Below are positions 27,585 to 35,624 of a stretch of 64,000 bases of DNA, in pieces. How positions within the stretch are numbered: the first letter of the stretch is position 1; every line of letters starts with the position of its first letter. Where the stretch lies: the NCBI RefSeq assembly GCF_032595355.1, contig NZ_JASMWN010000007.1, forward strand, positions 122,959 through 186,958, in the 5' to 3' direction. The notes below the pieces were generated by a model. It worked only from the letters and a program-made list of their open reading frames with translations. It searched no databases and was not told the origin of the DNA. This stretch comes from Sedimentitalea todarodis. Its GTDB lineage: Bacteria; Pseudomonadota; Alphaproteobacteria; Rhodobacterales; Rhodobacteraceae. The translations under genes and the position numbers were made by a program.

Positions 27585-27982
27585 ACAACGCCTTGTCAGC
27601 CGCGCTAAAAAGCACCCCGCTGCATGTCGCGTTTGCGTTTCTTGCGATGGGTGGCTGGGCGATCTATGCAAATGCGGCGCACCCGATGCCCGGACCCTTG
27701 CCGGCTGGCTTGGTGCAGGGCAGTATCTCGGCGGGCTTGACGCTGTTTCTCAAGCGGACAGTCGACTGGTTGCGTCCAACGTTCTCTCAGGGCATAGGAC
27801 ATGTAGCACCCGCACTGATCGCATCATCGGCCTCGGCAATTCTGCTGATCATCGCGCATATGTTGGCCGGAACGCCCGAAATCGCCAAAACAATCGCAGT
27901 GCCCTTGCTGGTGTCGGCCTCCTATATTCTCACCTACAATTTCATGAGCCAGCGCAGGGCGAGAGAAGAACAACATGAGTGA
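27581..27982 (+). CDS. Small integral membrane protein in the phospholipid operon
   Basis: This 133-residue protein has about four hydrophobic helices (LHVAFAFLAMGGWAIYA; LVQGSISAGLTLFL; HVAPALIASSASAILLII; VPLLVSASYILTYNF). The only sensible start is TTG at 27581, overlapping the TGA of the CdsA-like gene as TTGA; its stop overlaps the next start by 8 nt. Function is unknown, but the location between two lipid enzymes and tight coupling suggest it supports membrane lipid synthesis or transport. Confidence 0.75.
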   Translation: MNNALSAALKSTPLHVAFAFLAMGGWAIYANAAHPMPGPLPAGLVQGSISAGLTLFLKRTVDWLRPTFSQGIGHVAPALIASSASAILLIIAHMLAGTPEIAKTIAVPLLVSASYILTYNFMSQRRAREEQHE

Positions 27983-28628
27983 TCTGAATAACCGCCGCCC
28001 TCTGGAAAGCCGCAATACGAATTGGGCCAAAAGGTGTGCCGGCTTTCTGGCTGCGCGCGCCATCACACCGAACCAGATTTCGCAGGCCAGTATCGGAGCA
28101 GCCCTCATCGCTGGCGGGGCGTTCTGGATGACAGGGCTGACGACCAATGTCATCTTGACAGGCGGCTTGCTTGTCCTGTCCGCGCTGGCCTGCCAACTGC
28201 GCCTGCTGTGCAACCTTTTTGACGGAATGGTCGCAATTGAGGCCGGAAAAAGTGCGCCGGACGGGCCATTCTGGAACGAATATCCCGATCGCATCGCTGA
28301 CATTCTCATCTTTGCGGGCGTGGGGCTTGGCGTTGGATCGCCCGCACTGGGATTTGCTGCTGCGACGATGGCCGTATTGACCGCCTATACCCGTGAACTG
28401 GGAACCAGCATCGGACTTTCGCCGAACTTCTCCGGACCAATGGCCAAGCAGCACCGCATGGCGCTGATCACCGGTGCCGCGTTTCTGGCGATGTTCGAAC
28501 CGCTCTTGCTGACTCCGGGCACGATACTGACCATTGCGTTGTGGGCTGTGGTTGTCGGAGCAATCGCAACATCCGTACGTCGCGCCTATGATATTCGTAA
28601 GAGCCTTCTCCAGGGGAAGAGCTCGTGA
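27975..28628 (+). CDS. CDP-alcohol phosphatidyltransferase family protein with altered catalytic motif
   Basis: This 217-residue membrane protein has the CDP-alcohol phosphatidyltransferase layout, but the signature reads DGMVAIEAGKSAPDGPFWNEYPD (DG-x2-A-I-x8-G-x3-N-x3-D). The usual arginine is isoleucine and the third aspartate (a metal ligand/catalytic residue) is asparagine followed by glutamate. It may use a shifted acidic residue or have different chemistry. It is coupled to the CdsA-like and acyltransferase genes, so a lipid role is very likely. Confidence 0.8.
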   Translation: MSDLNNRRPLESRNTNWAKRCAGFLAARAITPNQISQASIGAALIAGGAFWMTGLTTNVILTGGLLVLSALACQLRLLCNLFDGMVAIEAGKSAPDGPFWNEYPDRIADILIFAGVGLGVGSPALGFAAATMAVLTAYTRELGTSIGLSPNFSGPMAKQHRMALITGAAFLAMFEPLLLTPGTILTIALWAVVVGAIATSVRRAYDIRKSLLQGKSS

Positions 28629-28857
28629 CGCAAGTCCAGATCAGCCTTCACGGCTGACCTTCGCGCATACTGTCAGGTTGATTTTCTCGACCAAGGATTT
28701 GCCGACCCGGCGCGCTTCAAACTCTCGGTTTGTCGGCGCAGCCATATCATTCACGAACTGAGGCGGCTCTTTTTCGGGCGGTCGGTGAAGGCGGACACCT
28801 GCCCGCGTCAGGATTGGAACCCATCATGTAGACCAGACACCTTTACGCCTGATGGAT
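28629..28857. other. Intergenic region after the phospholipid operon
   Basis: About 230 bp with no supported gene. A minus-strand frame of about 37 codons with no known similarity was ignored. It abuts a transposase relic. Confidence 0.4.
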
Positions 28858-29005
28858 CGGTCCTTCCGGCGAGCTTGCACCAGAATGTCAAGTATGTCGG
28901 TGGCGCTGACCACGGCATGCCAATGCCAGTGCTTTTCGCCCCGGATCATGACGCCACCCCGTCCAGTTACCATGGGTCGGAAAGCAGTCGGCGCAAAGCC
29001 CCGGC
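28858..29005 (-). pseudogene. IS6-family transposase relic
   Basis: One minus-strand frame encodes IRGEKHWHWHAV followed by ILDILVQARRKDR, which matches the catalytic core of IS6-family transposases (usual pattern IRGxxHWLWRAVD....LDxLVQxRRDK). Just upstream, in a different frame and after a stop codon, LDGVAS continues the match to the LDEV segment that carries the first catalytic aspartate; the neighbouring glutamate-type residue is lost. Both ends are missing. It is a dead fragment, showing past IS insertion. Confidence 0.65.
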
Positions 29006-29157
29006 ACGATTCGCTGTGCGAATCCATCTTGCGGGGCTGAAATTGCAAGAGTTCCCCAAAGGGCTTGATCGGCGGGCATTGTGGCGTCAACATCAGAGCT
29101 GCGGCGTTCGCCTTGGGAAACGCCGAGGGATTTGGGAAGTTAAGGGAGGCGTTTGTC

Positions 29158-29730
29158 ATGTCTGGCACCAAGAATTCTGCTCTATATATTGCCATTTGTT
29201 GGATACTTGGCGGCTTGATCGGGATCGGATTGGCTGTGGTCATTAGTGATAGTGTCCCGGCAATTTTTGCCGCTTTGATCGGGACCGCCGCTGCTGTTGC
29301 AATCGCTGTGTTTTCCCAGATCTACATATGCGGTTTCAATGCCGACCATTGGGGGCCGTTTGAAGGCTTCAAGGCGGCGTTCCGTTCGGATCTGAACAGC
29401 ACCGAGGAGCCAACGGGGCCCGTACGCCAACCAATAGAGGAACCTTCGACGGTGCCGATCAGATCAACCCTGCACTCGGAGGAACAGACAGGGACACAGC
29501 CTGATTTGCCTGCCAAGGCACAAGACGGAGATGTGGACGACCTCAAGCAGATCGATGGGATAGGTCCGAAGCTGGAAGAGAAACTAAATGGAATCGGCAT
29601 TTTTCGCTTTGAGCAGATTGCGGGCTGGAGCCCGGAAAAGGCGACAGAGATCGACCAACAACTGAATTTCAGAGGCCGGATCGAACGCGACAAATGGATT
29701 GCGCAGGCCAAGGGCCTGGCGCCTGAATAG
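29158..29730 (+). CDS. Membrane-anchored helix-hairpin-helix protein
   Basis: This 190-residue protein has two N-terminal transmembrane helices (YIAICWILGGLIGIGLAVVIS and PAIFAALIGTAAAVAIAVF), a linker of about 60 polar residues, and a C-terminal helix-hairpin-helix domain (DDLKQIDGIGPKLEEKLNG, about 130-148). The same C-terminal domain is found fused to NuoE-type and other proteins in Rhodobacterales. Role unknown. The start at 29158 follows AAGGGAGG. Confidence 0.8.
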   Translation: MSGTKNSALYIAICWILGGLIGIGLAVVISDSVPAIFAALIGTAAAVAIAVFSQIYICGFNADHWGPFEGFKAAFRSDLNSTEEPTGPVRQPIEEPSTVPIRSTLHSEEQTGTQPDLPAKAQDGDVDDLKQIDGIGPKLEEKLNGIGIFRFEQIAGWSPEKATEIDQQLNFRGRIERDKWIAQAKGLAPE

Positions 29731-30419
29731 CTGAAATCCGACACCTAACTACCCCATCGCTCCGACCACGAAAAAGGTGGTCGTGGATATTCGACCAATG
29801 CGCAGCCTTTATGGTGTGGATCATGTTTTCAGGTCAGGCTGGATTGCGGGCGTGCCCGTTGAATCGCAGGCGATAATCGACGCACCGAAAGCCGGAACGG
29901 GGGGTCACACTGCTGGGCTGAAGGGTTCGTGGTGCGCCTATTGCAACCGCGAAACGTTCCATCGCCAACCTGTACCACTCGCCGCGTCTTGAATTGCCAT
30001 CAGCAAAACGCCCGCTCTCGCGAGGGAATGGTGGCGCGAAGTTGTCAAAGCACGATTCGGTATTCGGAGGCGGCTCCTGATGCTAATTTCCAACTTGTAA
30101 AATAATGAAACCGTTCTGGTTTACATCTCGTAACGAACTGTAACGAACAGCGATTCCGGCCGGAAAAAACTATAAAAACAAGGCGGATCGTTCCCTGCTT
30201 TCTCTTTGTGCAGTGCTCACGCAGTGCTACTCTGTAGGCTGTCGATGGCCAGCTTTGTGTTTTGAAACTGTGCTGGCCACAGGGCCGAAATGCATCCGAA
30301 AGCCGTCATGAAACACCAAAGGTGACATCGCCCGGTGATGGCTTGGTGTGGGGGATAGGATGAGAAGACCGTGGCCGACTTTGGCGGCTTTGATCGCGAC
30401 AGTTCAAGTGGGACGCGGA
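29731..30419. other. Long non-coding stretch with several inverted and direct repeats
   Basis: About 690 bp without a supported gene. It contains a 7-bp stem-loop at 29763-29783 just after the upstream gene, a tandem GTAACGAAC pair near 30127-30147, and an 8-bp inverted repeat TGGCCAGC/GCTGGCCA at 30246-30279. No RNA gene was recognised. Confidence 0.5.
29763..29783 (+). terminator. Stem-loop after the helix-hairpin-helix gene
   Basis: CGACCAC and GTGGTCG form a 7-bp stem around a GAAAAAG loop, 33 bp after the stop codon. There is no T-run, so it may be a weak terminator or an RNA 3'-end protector. Confidence 0.4.
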
Positions 30420-30695
30420 TCAATTGCGCCGGCGCGTCTTGGGGCTGTTGGGCAAGTTGTCCCATATCGCTTCCACGTCATTGCGCATTCGCGAATGCAA
30501 GTCGCTCAGTATCGTGTCGCGCAGATCCTCCGGCAGTTGCGCCAGTTCTTCCTGTGCCCGGACAAAGGTGATCGGGTTGGGATTTTGGGCAGCATCTTTG
30601 GCTGCAATGGAGACGGCACTGTCGGCCCCTGCGATTTCGGAACTGACCTTTTCCAGGCTCGAAAAGAACCGCTGTGTTGCGTTCGCATCCGGCAT
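30420..30695 (-). CDS. Hypothetical small acidic protein (91 aa)
   Basis: MPDANATQRFFSSLEKVSSE opens a 91-residue, mostly helical, acidic protein ending in a basic KTRRRN tail. No family was recognised. It is divergent from the small gene at 30756, sharing a 60-bp intergenic region, which suggests common regulation. The amino-acid composition looks like a real protein rather than an antisense shadow. Confidence 0.5.
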   Translation of the reverse strand: MPDANATQRFFSSLEKVSSEIAGADSAVSIAAKDAAQNPNPITFVRAQEELAQLPEDLRDTILSDLHSRMRNDVEAIWDNLPNSPKTRRRN

Positions 30696-30755
30696 GTGGC
30701 GACCCTCGCTCAGTCAGGTTTTGGACCGATCCAACATTCGATAGGAAAAAACTGA

Positions 30756-31034
30756 ATGTCTGGTCAATCCAATACTCTCACCGGACTGTTTGAGCAGCGC
30801 ATGCACCTTATCGGCCATCTTTCGCAGGAGAATGCGAAACATCTGCAGTTCTTGCAACGGCTTAGCGGGCACAAGGTTCTTCTGATGAAGGAGCCGGACA
30901 CCGAGGAAACGATTATCGCTCAAGAAGACACCCAAGCCCAGCTCGCAGCGTGTCAGGAGCGCATCGAAACATTGGAATCGGAAATGAACAGAGTCGACAA
31001 GGCAATTGCCGAAGCCGCGCAAAAGGAGAAGTAA
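30756..31034 (+). CDS. Hypothetical small coiled-coil protein (92 aa)
   Basis: This 92-residue protein is helical throughout, with a likely coiled coil in the C-terminal half (QAQLAACQERIETLESEMNR). No family was recognised. Its stop is 1 nt before the start of the WD40-like gene, so the two are coupled and the products may interact. Confidence 0.6.
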   Translation: MSGQSNTLTGLFEQRMHLIGHLSQENAKHLQFLQRLSGHKVLLMKEPDTEETIIAQEDTQAQLAACQERIETLESEMNRVDKAIAEAAQKEK

Positions 31035-31035
31035 G

Positions 31036-32166
31036 ATGGTTGAGAACAGCGCTTCAGGGCTATCTCTGTTCGACCTGTTGGCCCGAGACTGGTCACTGGA
31101 ATGCGACGTCATTCAGACCCGTTTCAATTTTGATGACACCGGCGTGGTTTTCAGGTTGCGAAGCGGCAAACTGGCAATGGCATCAACCAGGGACACAGAG
31201 AGCCCGAAAATTCGCACGCGCATGGAGTTGGACACGGGGCGTACGATGATACGACCGCGCGAGAACTCCGTTCCTCCCCTGACAACGCCAGAAATAGCCG
31301 TGTGCTCTGACCTGCCGATTGCAAGATTTGGTGCACAAGGATTCGCGACTGTCGATCAGGACGGAACGCTTCAGCAAGTAACGGTCGGAGGGCAGGTTGT
31401 CATCAGATTGAAACCCGAGACCGACGCAGTGACATCGCTTTGCAGCAGCGTTTCCGGCAGTATTCTTGCGCTGGCCCGGCAGGATCGGATCGTGATCTAT
31501 AGCACCGAAGACATGAACACGCTGGCCGAAATCGGGCTGAACCATCCGGTGACCTGTTCTGCAATTTCGCCCGATGAACGCACTCTGGCAGCCTGGGGAG
31601 ACGACACGCTGAGCCTTGTTGATATTCAGAACCCATCGGCCACTCCGAAAATCATCAGATGCGCGGGCGATATTACCGAAATCAGTTGGCGCAAATCCGG
31701 CAGCCATCTGTCCTGTGCATCGGCTGACAAGAGCTTTTACATCGTGGATTGCGCGGCAGGAACTGCGCAGCGAGTCGAGGATTTTCCAAGTCCGGTTCGC
31801 AACACCGAATTTAGCGAAACCGGCAAAGCGTTGATCGCATCCGGTGCCTTTCGTCTGGTTGGTTGGAGCGCCGATGATCTGCCGGAGAACGACCTTCCGG
31901 GCACACCGCTGACAATCGGCAAGCCGGGCTTTGTCGTGATCAACGTGATTGCGACCCATCCCGCACGCGACCTCGTCGCGACCGGCTATGCGAACGGTCT
32001 GGTGGCGATCGCAAGTATCGGCAGCATGCAGGAAATGATGTTGCATCAGGAAAAGGCAACCGAAGCCACCAGTCTCAGCTGGTCGAAAACCGGTGAGCAT
32101 CTGGCAATCGGATTTGCCTCGGGCAAGGCTGCACTCGTCACTTTCCCGGAGCAAATGTTCAAGTAG
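31036..32166 (+). CDS. WD40-like beta-propeller protein (376 aa)
   Basis: This protein contains at least five WD40/propeller-like repeats, e.g. ISPDERTLAAWGDDTLSLVD, ISWRKSGSHLSCASADKSF and LSWSKTGEHLAIGFASGKAA. No signal peptide is visible, so it should be cytoplasmic. Propellers act as scaffolds for protein complexes; nothing catalytic is seen. The start at 31036 follows AAGGAG. It is coupled to the coiled-coil gene upstream and followed by a 59-codon gene. Confidence 0.7.
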   Translation: MVENSASGLSLFDLLARDWSLECDVIQTRFNFDDTGVVFRLRSGKLAMASTRDTESPKIRTRMELDTGRTMIRPRENSVPPLTTPEIAVCSDLPIARFGAQGFATVDQDGTLQQVTVGGQVVIRLKPETDAVTSLCSSVSGSILALARQDRIVIYSTEDMNTLAEIGLNHPVTCSAISPDERTLAAWGDDTLSLVDIQNPSATPKIIRCAGDITEISWRKSGSHLSCASADKSFYIVDCAAGTAQRVEDFPSPVRNTEFSETGKALIASGAFRLVGWSADDLPENDLPGTPLTIGKPGFVVINVIATHPARDLVATGYANGLVAIASIGSMQEMMLHQEKATEATSLSWSKTGEHLAIGFASGKAALVTFPEQMFK

Positions 32167-32204
32167 TCAGTCCCCACCGATACACCCGATGAAGGAGAGA
32201 CGTT

Positions 32205-32384
32205 ATGGCCGACAAATTGACACCTGAGGAGTTGAGCAAAGACAAGTTCTTTGGTCAGCTTTCGGATATTTCCGCGGAGATGGTTGAAGAGCATGGCAAG
32301 GACTTTGCCATGGGTGCCCTGATCATGGCTGCGCAGTGGCTCGCTCGTGGGCAAGATGGCCCCCAGCAGCAAATGGAACACTAG
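32205..32384 (+). CDS. Small hypothetical protein (59 aa)
   Basis: MADKLTPEELSKDKFFGQLS starts a 59-residue protein preceded by a strong GAAGGAGAG ribosome-binding site. It is helical and acidic with a central hydrophobic patch (FAMGALIMAAQWLA). It lies 38 bp after the WD40-like gene and probably in the same operon; its stop overlaps by 4 bp the stop of the convergent gene. No family was recognised. Confidence 0.6.
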   Translation: MADKLTPEELSKDKFFGQLSDISAEMVEEHGKDFAMGALIMAAQWLARGQDGPQQQMEH

Positions 32385-33337
32385 TGCAATTGAGGCGACA
32401 CGGCGACATCCTGGACATCACCCGTTGCCAGTGTCCAGCGCAGCTGTTCCACGGTGATCTTGGAAATTCGCGCTGTCAGGCACCCCAGATCGTCTTCGGA
32501 ATTCGGTTGTCTGGCATGGCGGATTGCCTCCAGATCCTCGCCGAAGTCCTTGGTCAACACATGCGAATAGGCGCACATTTCCTGCAACCGAAGAGTAACA
32601 AAATAGAGGCAATCGCTGGTTTTGCGGTCTGGCCCGGCGGACCGAAGAGCACCCATCGGTTCGGGCGAGCGATAGGCAGAATGTACTGCCGTGCCAAGGA
32701 TCGCCTTAACATTCTTGCGCCAGGCCGCATACTCTCCGGACTGATCAAATTCCAGACCTGCGCGATAAAGCTGTTCGCTCACCGCTTTGAAGGCCCGCCC
32801 ACCGGCGATGTGCCGGCGCCAGAATTCATTGGCCTCTTCGATGGTCGCACAATCGATGAACCGTGCCGCCAGTTTTGGTCGGGACACGAACGCCAGCGCC
32901 ATGTCGATGTCTTCGGAAATGCTGCGCGCTATCTGCAGCGACGGCGTCGGCAATCCGGTCAGGAACAGCAACCTGATCGCGTCCAGTTGTTCAATCATCC
33001 GGAACGTCAGAGCGTGCAGGGCACGCCACTGCGGATTGGTCAGCATGGTGTGTGGTCTGTCGACCGCCATTGCCGCGGTGGCATTCAGCGACGCAACCCA
33101 GATGGCCGCCTGCTCGAACATGAGAAACTGGTCAATGGGACCGCTATCTGCTGCAAGGTTCCAGTTGCCGATGGTCTGGCTGCCGCGAAAGCGTCCGATT
33201 GTCTTGTGCCACACCTCGTCCAGATCCAGCCTGCCCGCCGACCACATCTGCCGGGTGCGCGCCAACAGTTGCGGCGATACACCGGGATAACGGGCATCGA
33301 ATGGCACGAATGCCGGAGCGGCAAAACTGGTCGTCAT
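32381..33337 (-). CDS. Uncharacterised 318-aa helical protein
   Basis: The start at 33337 (MTTSFAAPAFVPFDARYPG) is chosen as the most plausible; the frame remains open for 34 more codons upstream. The protein is mainly alpha-helical without signal peptide. Conserved-looking segments include HTMLTNPQWRALHALTFRMIEQLDAIRLL and ARSISEDIDMALAFV, but no domain was recognised. It is divergently transcribed from the rpoN-like gene, with about 137 bp between the starts. Confidence 0.6.
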   Translation of the reverse strand: MTTSFAAPAFVPFDARYPGVSPQLLARTRQMWSAGRLDLDEVWHKTIGRFRGSQTIGNWNLAADSGPIDQFLMFEQAAIWVASLNATAAMAVDRPHTMLTNPQWRALHALTFRMIEQLDAIRLLFLTGLPTPSLQIARSISEDIDMALAFVSRPKLAARFIDCATIEEANEFWRRHIAGGRAFKAVSEQLYRAGLEFDQSGEYAAWRKNVKAILGTAVHSAYRSPEPMGALRSAGPDRKTSDCLYFVTLRLQEMCAYSHVLTKDFGEDLEAIRHARQPNSEDDLGCLTARISKITVEQLRWTLATGDVQDVAVSPQLH

Positions 33338-33474
33338 GGCTACGTCAATCCTGATGAGAAAGGTCAAAACAGTCAGCGATCCGACGACGGGCATTGGCCA
33401 GGATACCCGGTTGGATGGCTTGAGCGTCGGATATTCCACATTGCGTTGTCAACAATCTCAGCGCGCGAAGCGGC

Positions 33475-34827
33475 ATGAAGTCAGCCTACACACATCTGAT
33501 CCGACAGACCGGAACGCTGAACCATGCGATGATGCAGACCGCAAAGGTGATGCGGATGAACGGGCTGGAATTACAAGAGCATCTGGCAACAACGGTTGAG
33601 CGCAATCCCTTTGTCGACATTGATCGAGGGGTACAGGGGACAGGCACATCGAAAGACGTCTGGACCGAGCGGGAGATTCCCAGCGATACCCGCACCAGCC
33701 TCTATCGCCACCTCGCCTGTCAGTTTCCGCTGGTCTTTGACAATGACACGGACATGCGGGTCGCGCTGGTGTTCCTGGAGGAAGTTGACCCCAATGGCTG
33801 GCTTGCCGTGCCGGTTGAACATCTCGCCCAGACAAGCGGTTTCGACCCTGCCGATTGCGAACGCGTGCTTGGTCAGTTGCAGACGCTGGAACCGGCAGGC
33901 GTGTTTGCCCGTGACCTGAAGGAATGCCTGCGGCTTCAGGCAATGGACCGGGGGTTGCTTGATGAAGTGATGGCAGCCTTGATCACACATCTGGATCTCC
34001 TGTTGACGCATGAACTGCCAAAGCTGGCGCGGCGACTGAACACTGACCCGCAGAGCCTGGCCAAGCGGCTGGAGCACATCCGCAGAATGGACCCCAAGCC
34101 GGGCCAAGCGTTCAGTTTTGACACGGTCACGCAAACAGCCAGCGATGTATTGGTGAGCGTCACCGACCAGGGTCTGAGTTTTGAGCTGAGCCGGTCCAGT
34201 TTCCCGACCATCCGCATGTCGCCTGCATTCGGCGTGAACGGGCAAACGCAATCGCCACACCGTGCTGAGTTGATTGAACTGGTTCGTGAAGCCAAGGCAC
34301 TGCGAACCGCTGTCGAGATGCGAAGATCGACGACGTTGCTGGTGGTTGCCGCCATTTTCACACGCCAACGCGATTTTCTGGCACATGGATACACGGCACT
34401 TTGTCCGATGCGAATGGGTGACATTGCAGACGATGTCAGTGTCAGCGAAGCCACCGTAAGCCGCATTGTATCGGGACTCACGATTCAGTGTCCTTTGGGT
34501 AATATCAAGGCGAAATCCTTGTTTTGCAGCCCGGTTTCGATGTGTGACCAACCCAAAACCAGACACGTGGCCCTGCAGATGATCAAAACTCTGATCGCGG
34601 ATGAAGACAAGAACGCACCCCTCAGTGATCGGAAAATCACCGCCCTGCTCCAGAATGCCGGGATTGAAGTTTCGCGGCGTACCATTACCAAGTACCGACA
34701 TTCCCTTGGTCTGGAAGCGCCCGGCATTCGGCGCAAGAATGCCAAATTGTCCGAATTGACGGCGCATGTACGCGTGGCAGACGGTTGCCGACGCGGAGAT
34801 CTGCGACGCTCTGGTCGTGATGGATAG
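33475..34827 (+). CDS. rpoN: Divergent RNA polymerase sigma-54 factor (RpoN paralogue)
   Basis: This 450-residue protein has region I (LNHAMMQTAKVMRMNGLELQEHL, about 15-37), a short region II, the core-binding domain, a helix-turn-helix near 318-345 (DDVSVSEATVSRIVSGL) and the RpoN box SRRTITKYRH (400-409; consensus ARRTVAKYRE). The box differs at four of ten positions, and a 40-residue tail follows where usual RpoN proteins end within about 20. Sigma-54 directs polymerase to -24/-12 promoters, such as the perfect one 800 bp downstream. It is likely a specialised copy serving the monooxygenase operon. Confidence 0.88.
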   Translation: MKSAYTHLIRQTGTLNHAMMQTAKVMRMNGLELQEHLATTVERNPFVDIDRGVQGTGTSKDVWTEREIPSDTRTSLYRHLACQFPLVFDNDTDMRVALVFLEEVDPNGWLAVPVEHLAQTSGFDPADCERVLGQLQTLEPAGVFARDLKECLRLQAMDRGLLDEVMAALITHLDLLLTHELPKLARRLNTDPQSLAKRLEHIRRMDPKPGQAFSFDTVTQTASDVLVSVTDQGLSFELSRSSFPTIRMSPAFGVNGQTQSPHRAELIELVREAKALRTAVEMRRSTTLLVVAAIFTRQRDFLAHGYTALCPMRMGDIADDVSVSEATVSRIVSGLTIQCPLGNIKAKSLFCSPVSMCDQPKTRHVALQMIKTLIADEDKNAPLSDRKITALLQNAGIEVSRRTITKYRHSLGLEAPGIRRKNAKLSELTAHVRVADGCRRGDLRRSGRDG

Positions 34828-35410
34828 CATTGCTCGGGCGTCTGACATGATTGACCTTTCAGACCCTGAAGACACCGGCATTGTCCCCAATGTACAATAC
34901 CCATCGCTGCGCCGCATGTGCCCGTCGGACGCATCGGCCATCACCGAAGCACTCTGGGATCCGGAACTGGCGCGCTGGCTTGCGGCTTTTTCGCTTCCGG
35001 GCGATCCAGTGGACTACCAGCGATATCTGGATTTCCTCTGTGACCCGGATGTATTCGCGCGTGTTGTCTGTGTCGATGGCAACCCTGTGGGCGTCATCAG
35101 TCTGGGAACAGAGCTGTCCTTCTGGATCAAGCGTGCATTTCACCAACGGGGCCTGGGACTGTGGGCCGTACGCAGCTTTCTCGATCAGCTTCCAGATGAC
35201 ACCGGCGTCGTGAATGCGTGTTGCATGTTTGAAAACAAGACCGCCGCAGCTTTTCTGACCCGGCTCGGCTTCAGACGCACTACCGAGCGTTTCCGGCGGT
35301 TTTCGTTCGCGCATGGGCATGCGGTCGAATTTCTGCGATTTCAGCTTTGCGTTTCAGGTCAGGATCAATTCCGGAAAGTTGGTCCGAACCCGCGCCCGAG
35401 GGACCTCTGA
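34820..35410 (+). CDS. GNAT-like acetyltransferase
   Basis: This protein of about 196 residues (from ATG 34820) overlaps the end of the rpoN gene by 8 nt. The core resembles GNAT acyltransferases: FHQRGLGLWAVRSFL is the acetyl-CoA-binding motif A and NKTAAAFLTRLGFRRT the motif B. It might modify a protein or a small molecule; the coupling with rpoN suggests a related regulatory role. Alternative start at 34766. It is the last gene before the monooxygenase control region. Confidence 0.65.
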   Translation: MDSIARASDMIDLSDPEDTGIVPNVQYPSLRRMCPSDASAITEALWDPELARWLAAFSLPGDPVDYQRYLDFLCDPDVFARVVCVDGNPVGVISLGTELSFWIKRAFHQRGLGLWAVRSFLDQLPDDTGVVNACCMFENKTAAAFLTRLGFRRTTERFRRFSFAHGHAVEFLRFQLCVSGQDQFRKVGPNPRPRDL

Positions 35411-35416
35411 GCGAGA

Positions 35417-35461
35417 GTGTAACATGCGGTGTAACACGCTTCTTGGTGTAAAAAAGTGTAA
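35417..35461 (+). promoter_or_regulatory. Cluster of four GTGTAA repeats, likely activator-binding (UAS) region
   Basis: GTGTAA occurs at 35417, 35429, 35446 and 35456 on the same strand; the second copy is part of the palindrome GTGTAACAC. An inverted copy (TTACAC) lies at 35578. The cluster is about 165-210 bp upstream of the sigma-54 promoter, the normal distance for enhancer sites of AAA+ activators. The activator encoded at 45.2-47.2 kb is the obvious ligand. Confidence 0.6.
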
Positions 35462-35624
35462 AGTATTGCAACAACCTAGCGTCGCGGCGGATCGGTTGCA
35501 ATTGCATGATCGCCTTTGGTCTTGATCTTTTTCACAAAAGTGTACTCGAATATCTCATACAAATCAAATACTTGCGATTACACCTCATCAGGCGACCTCT
35601 TTTTTGGTCTCTCTCTGCGCGTTC

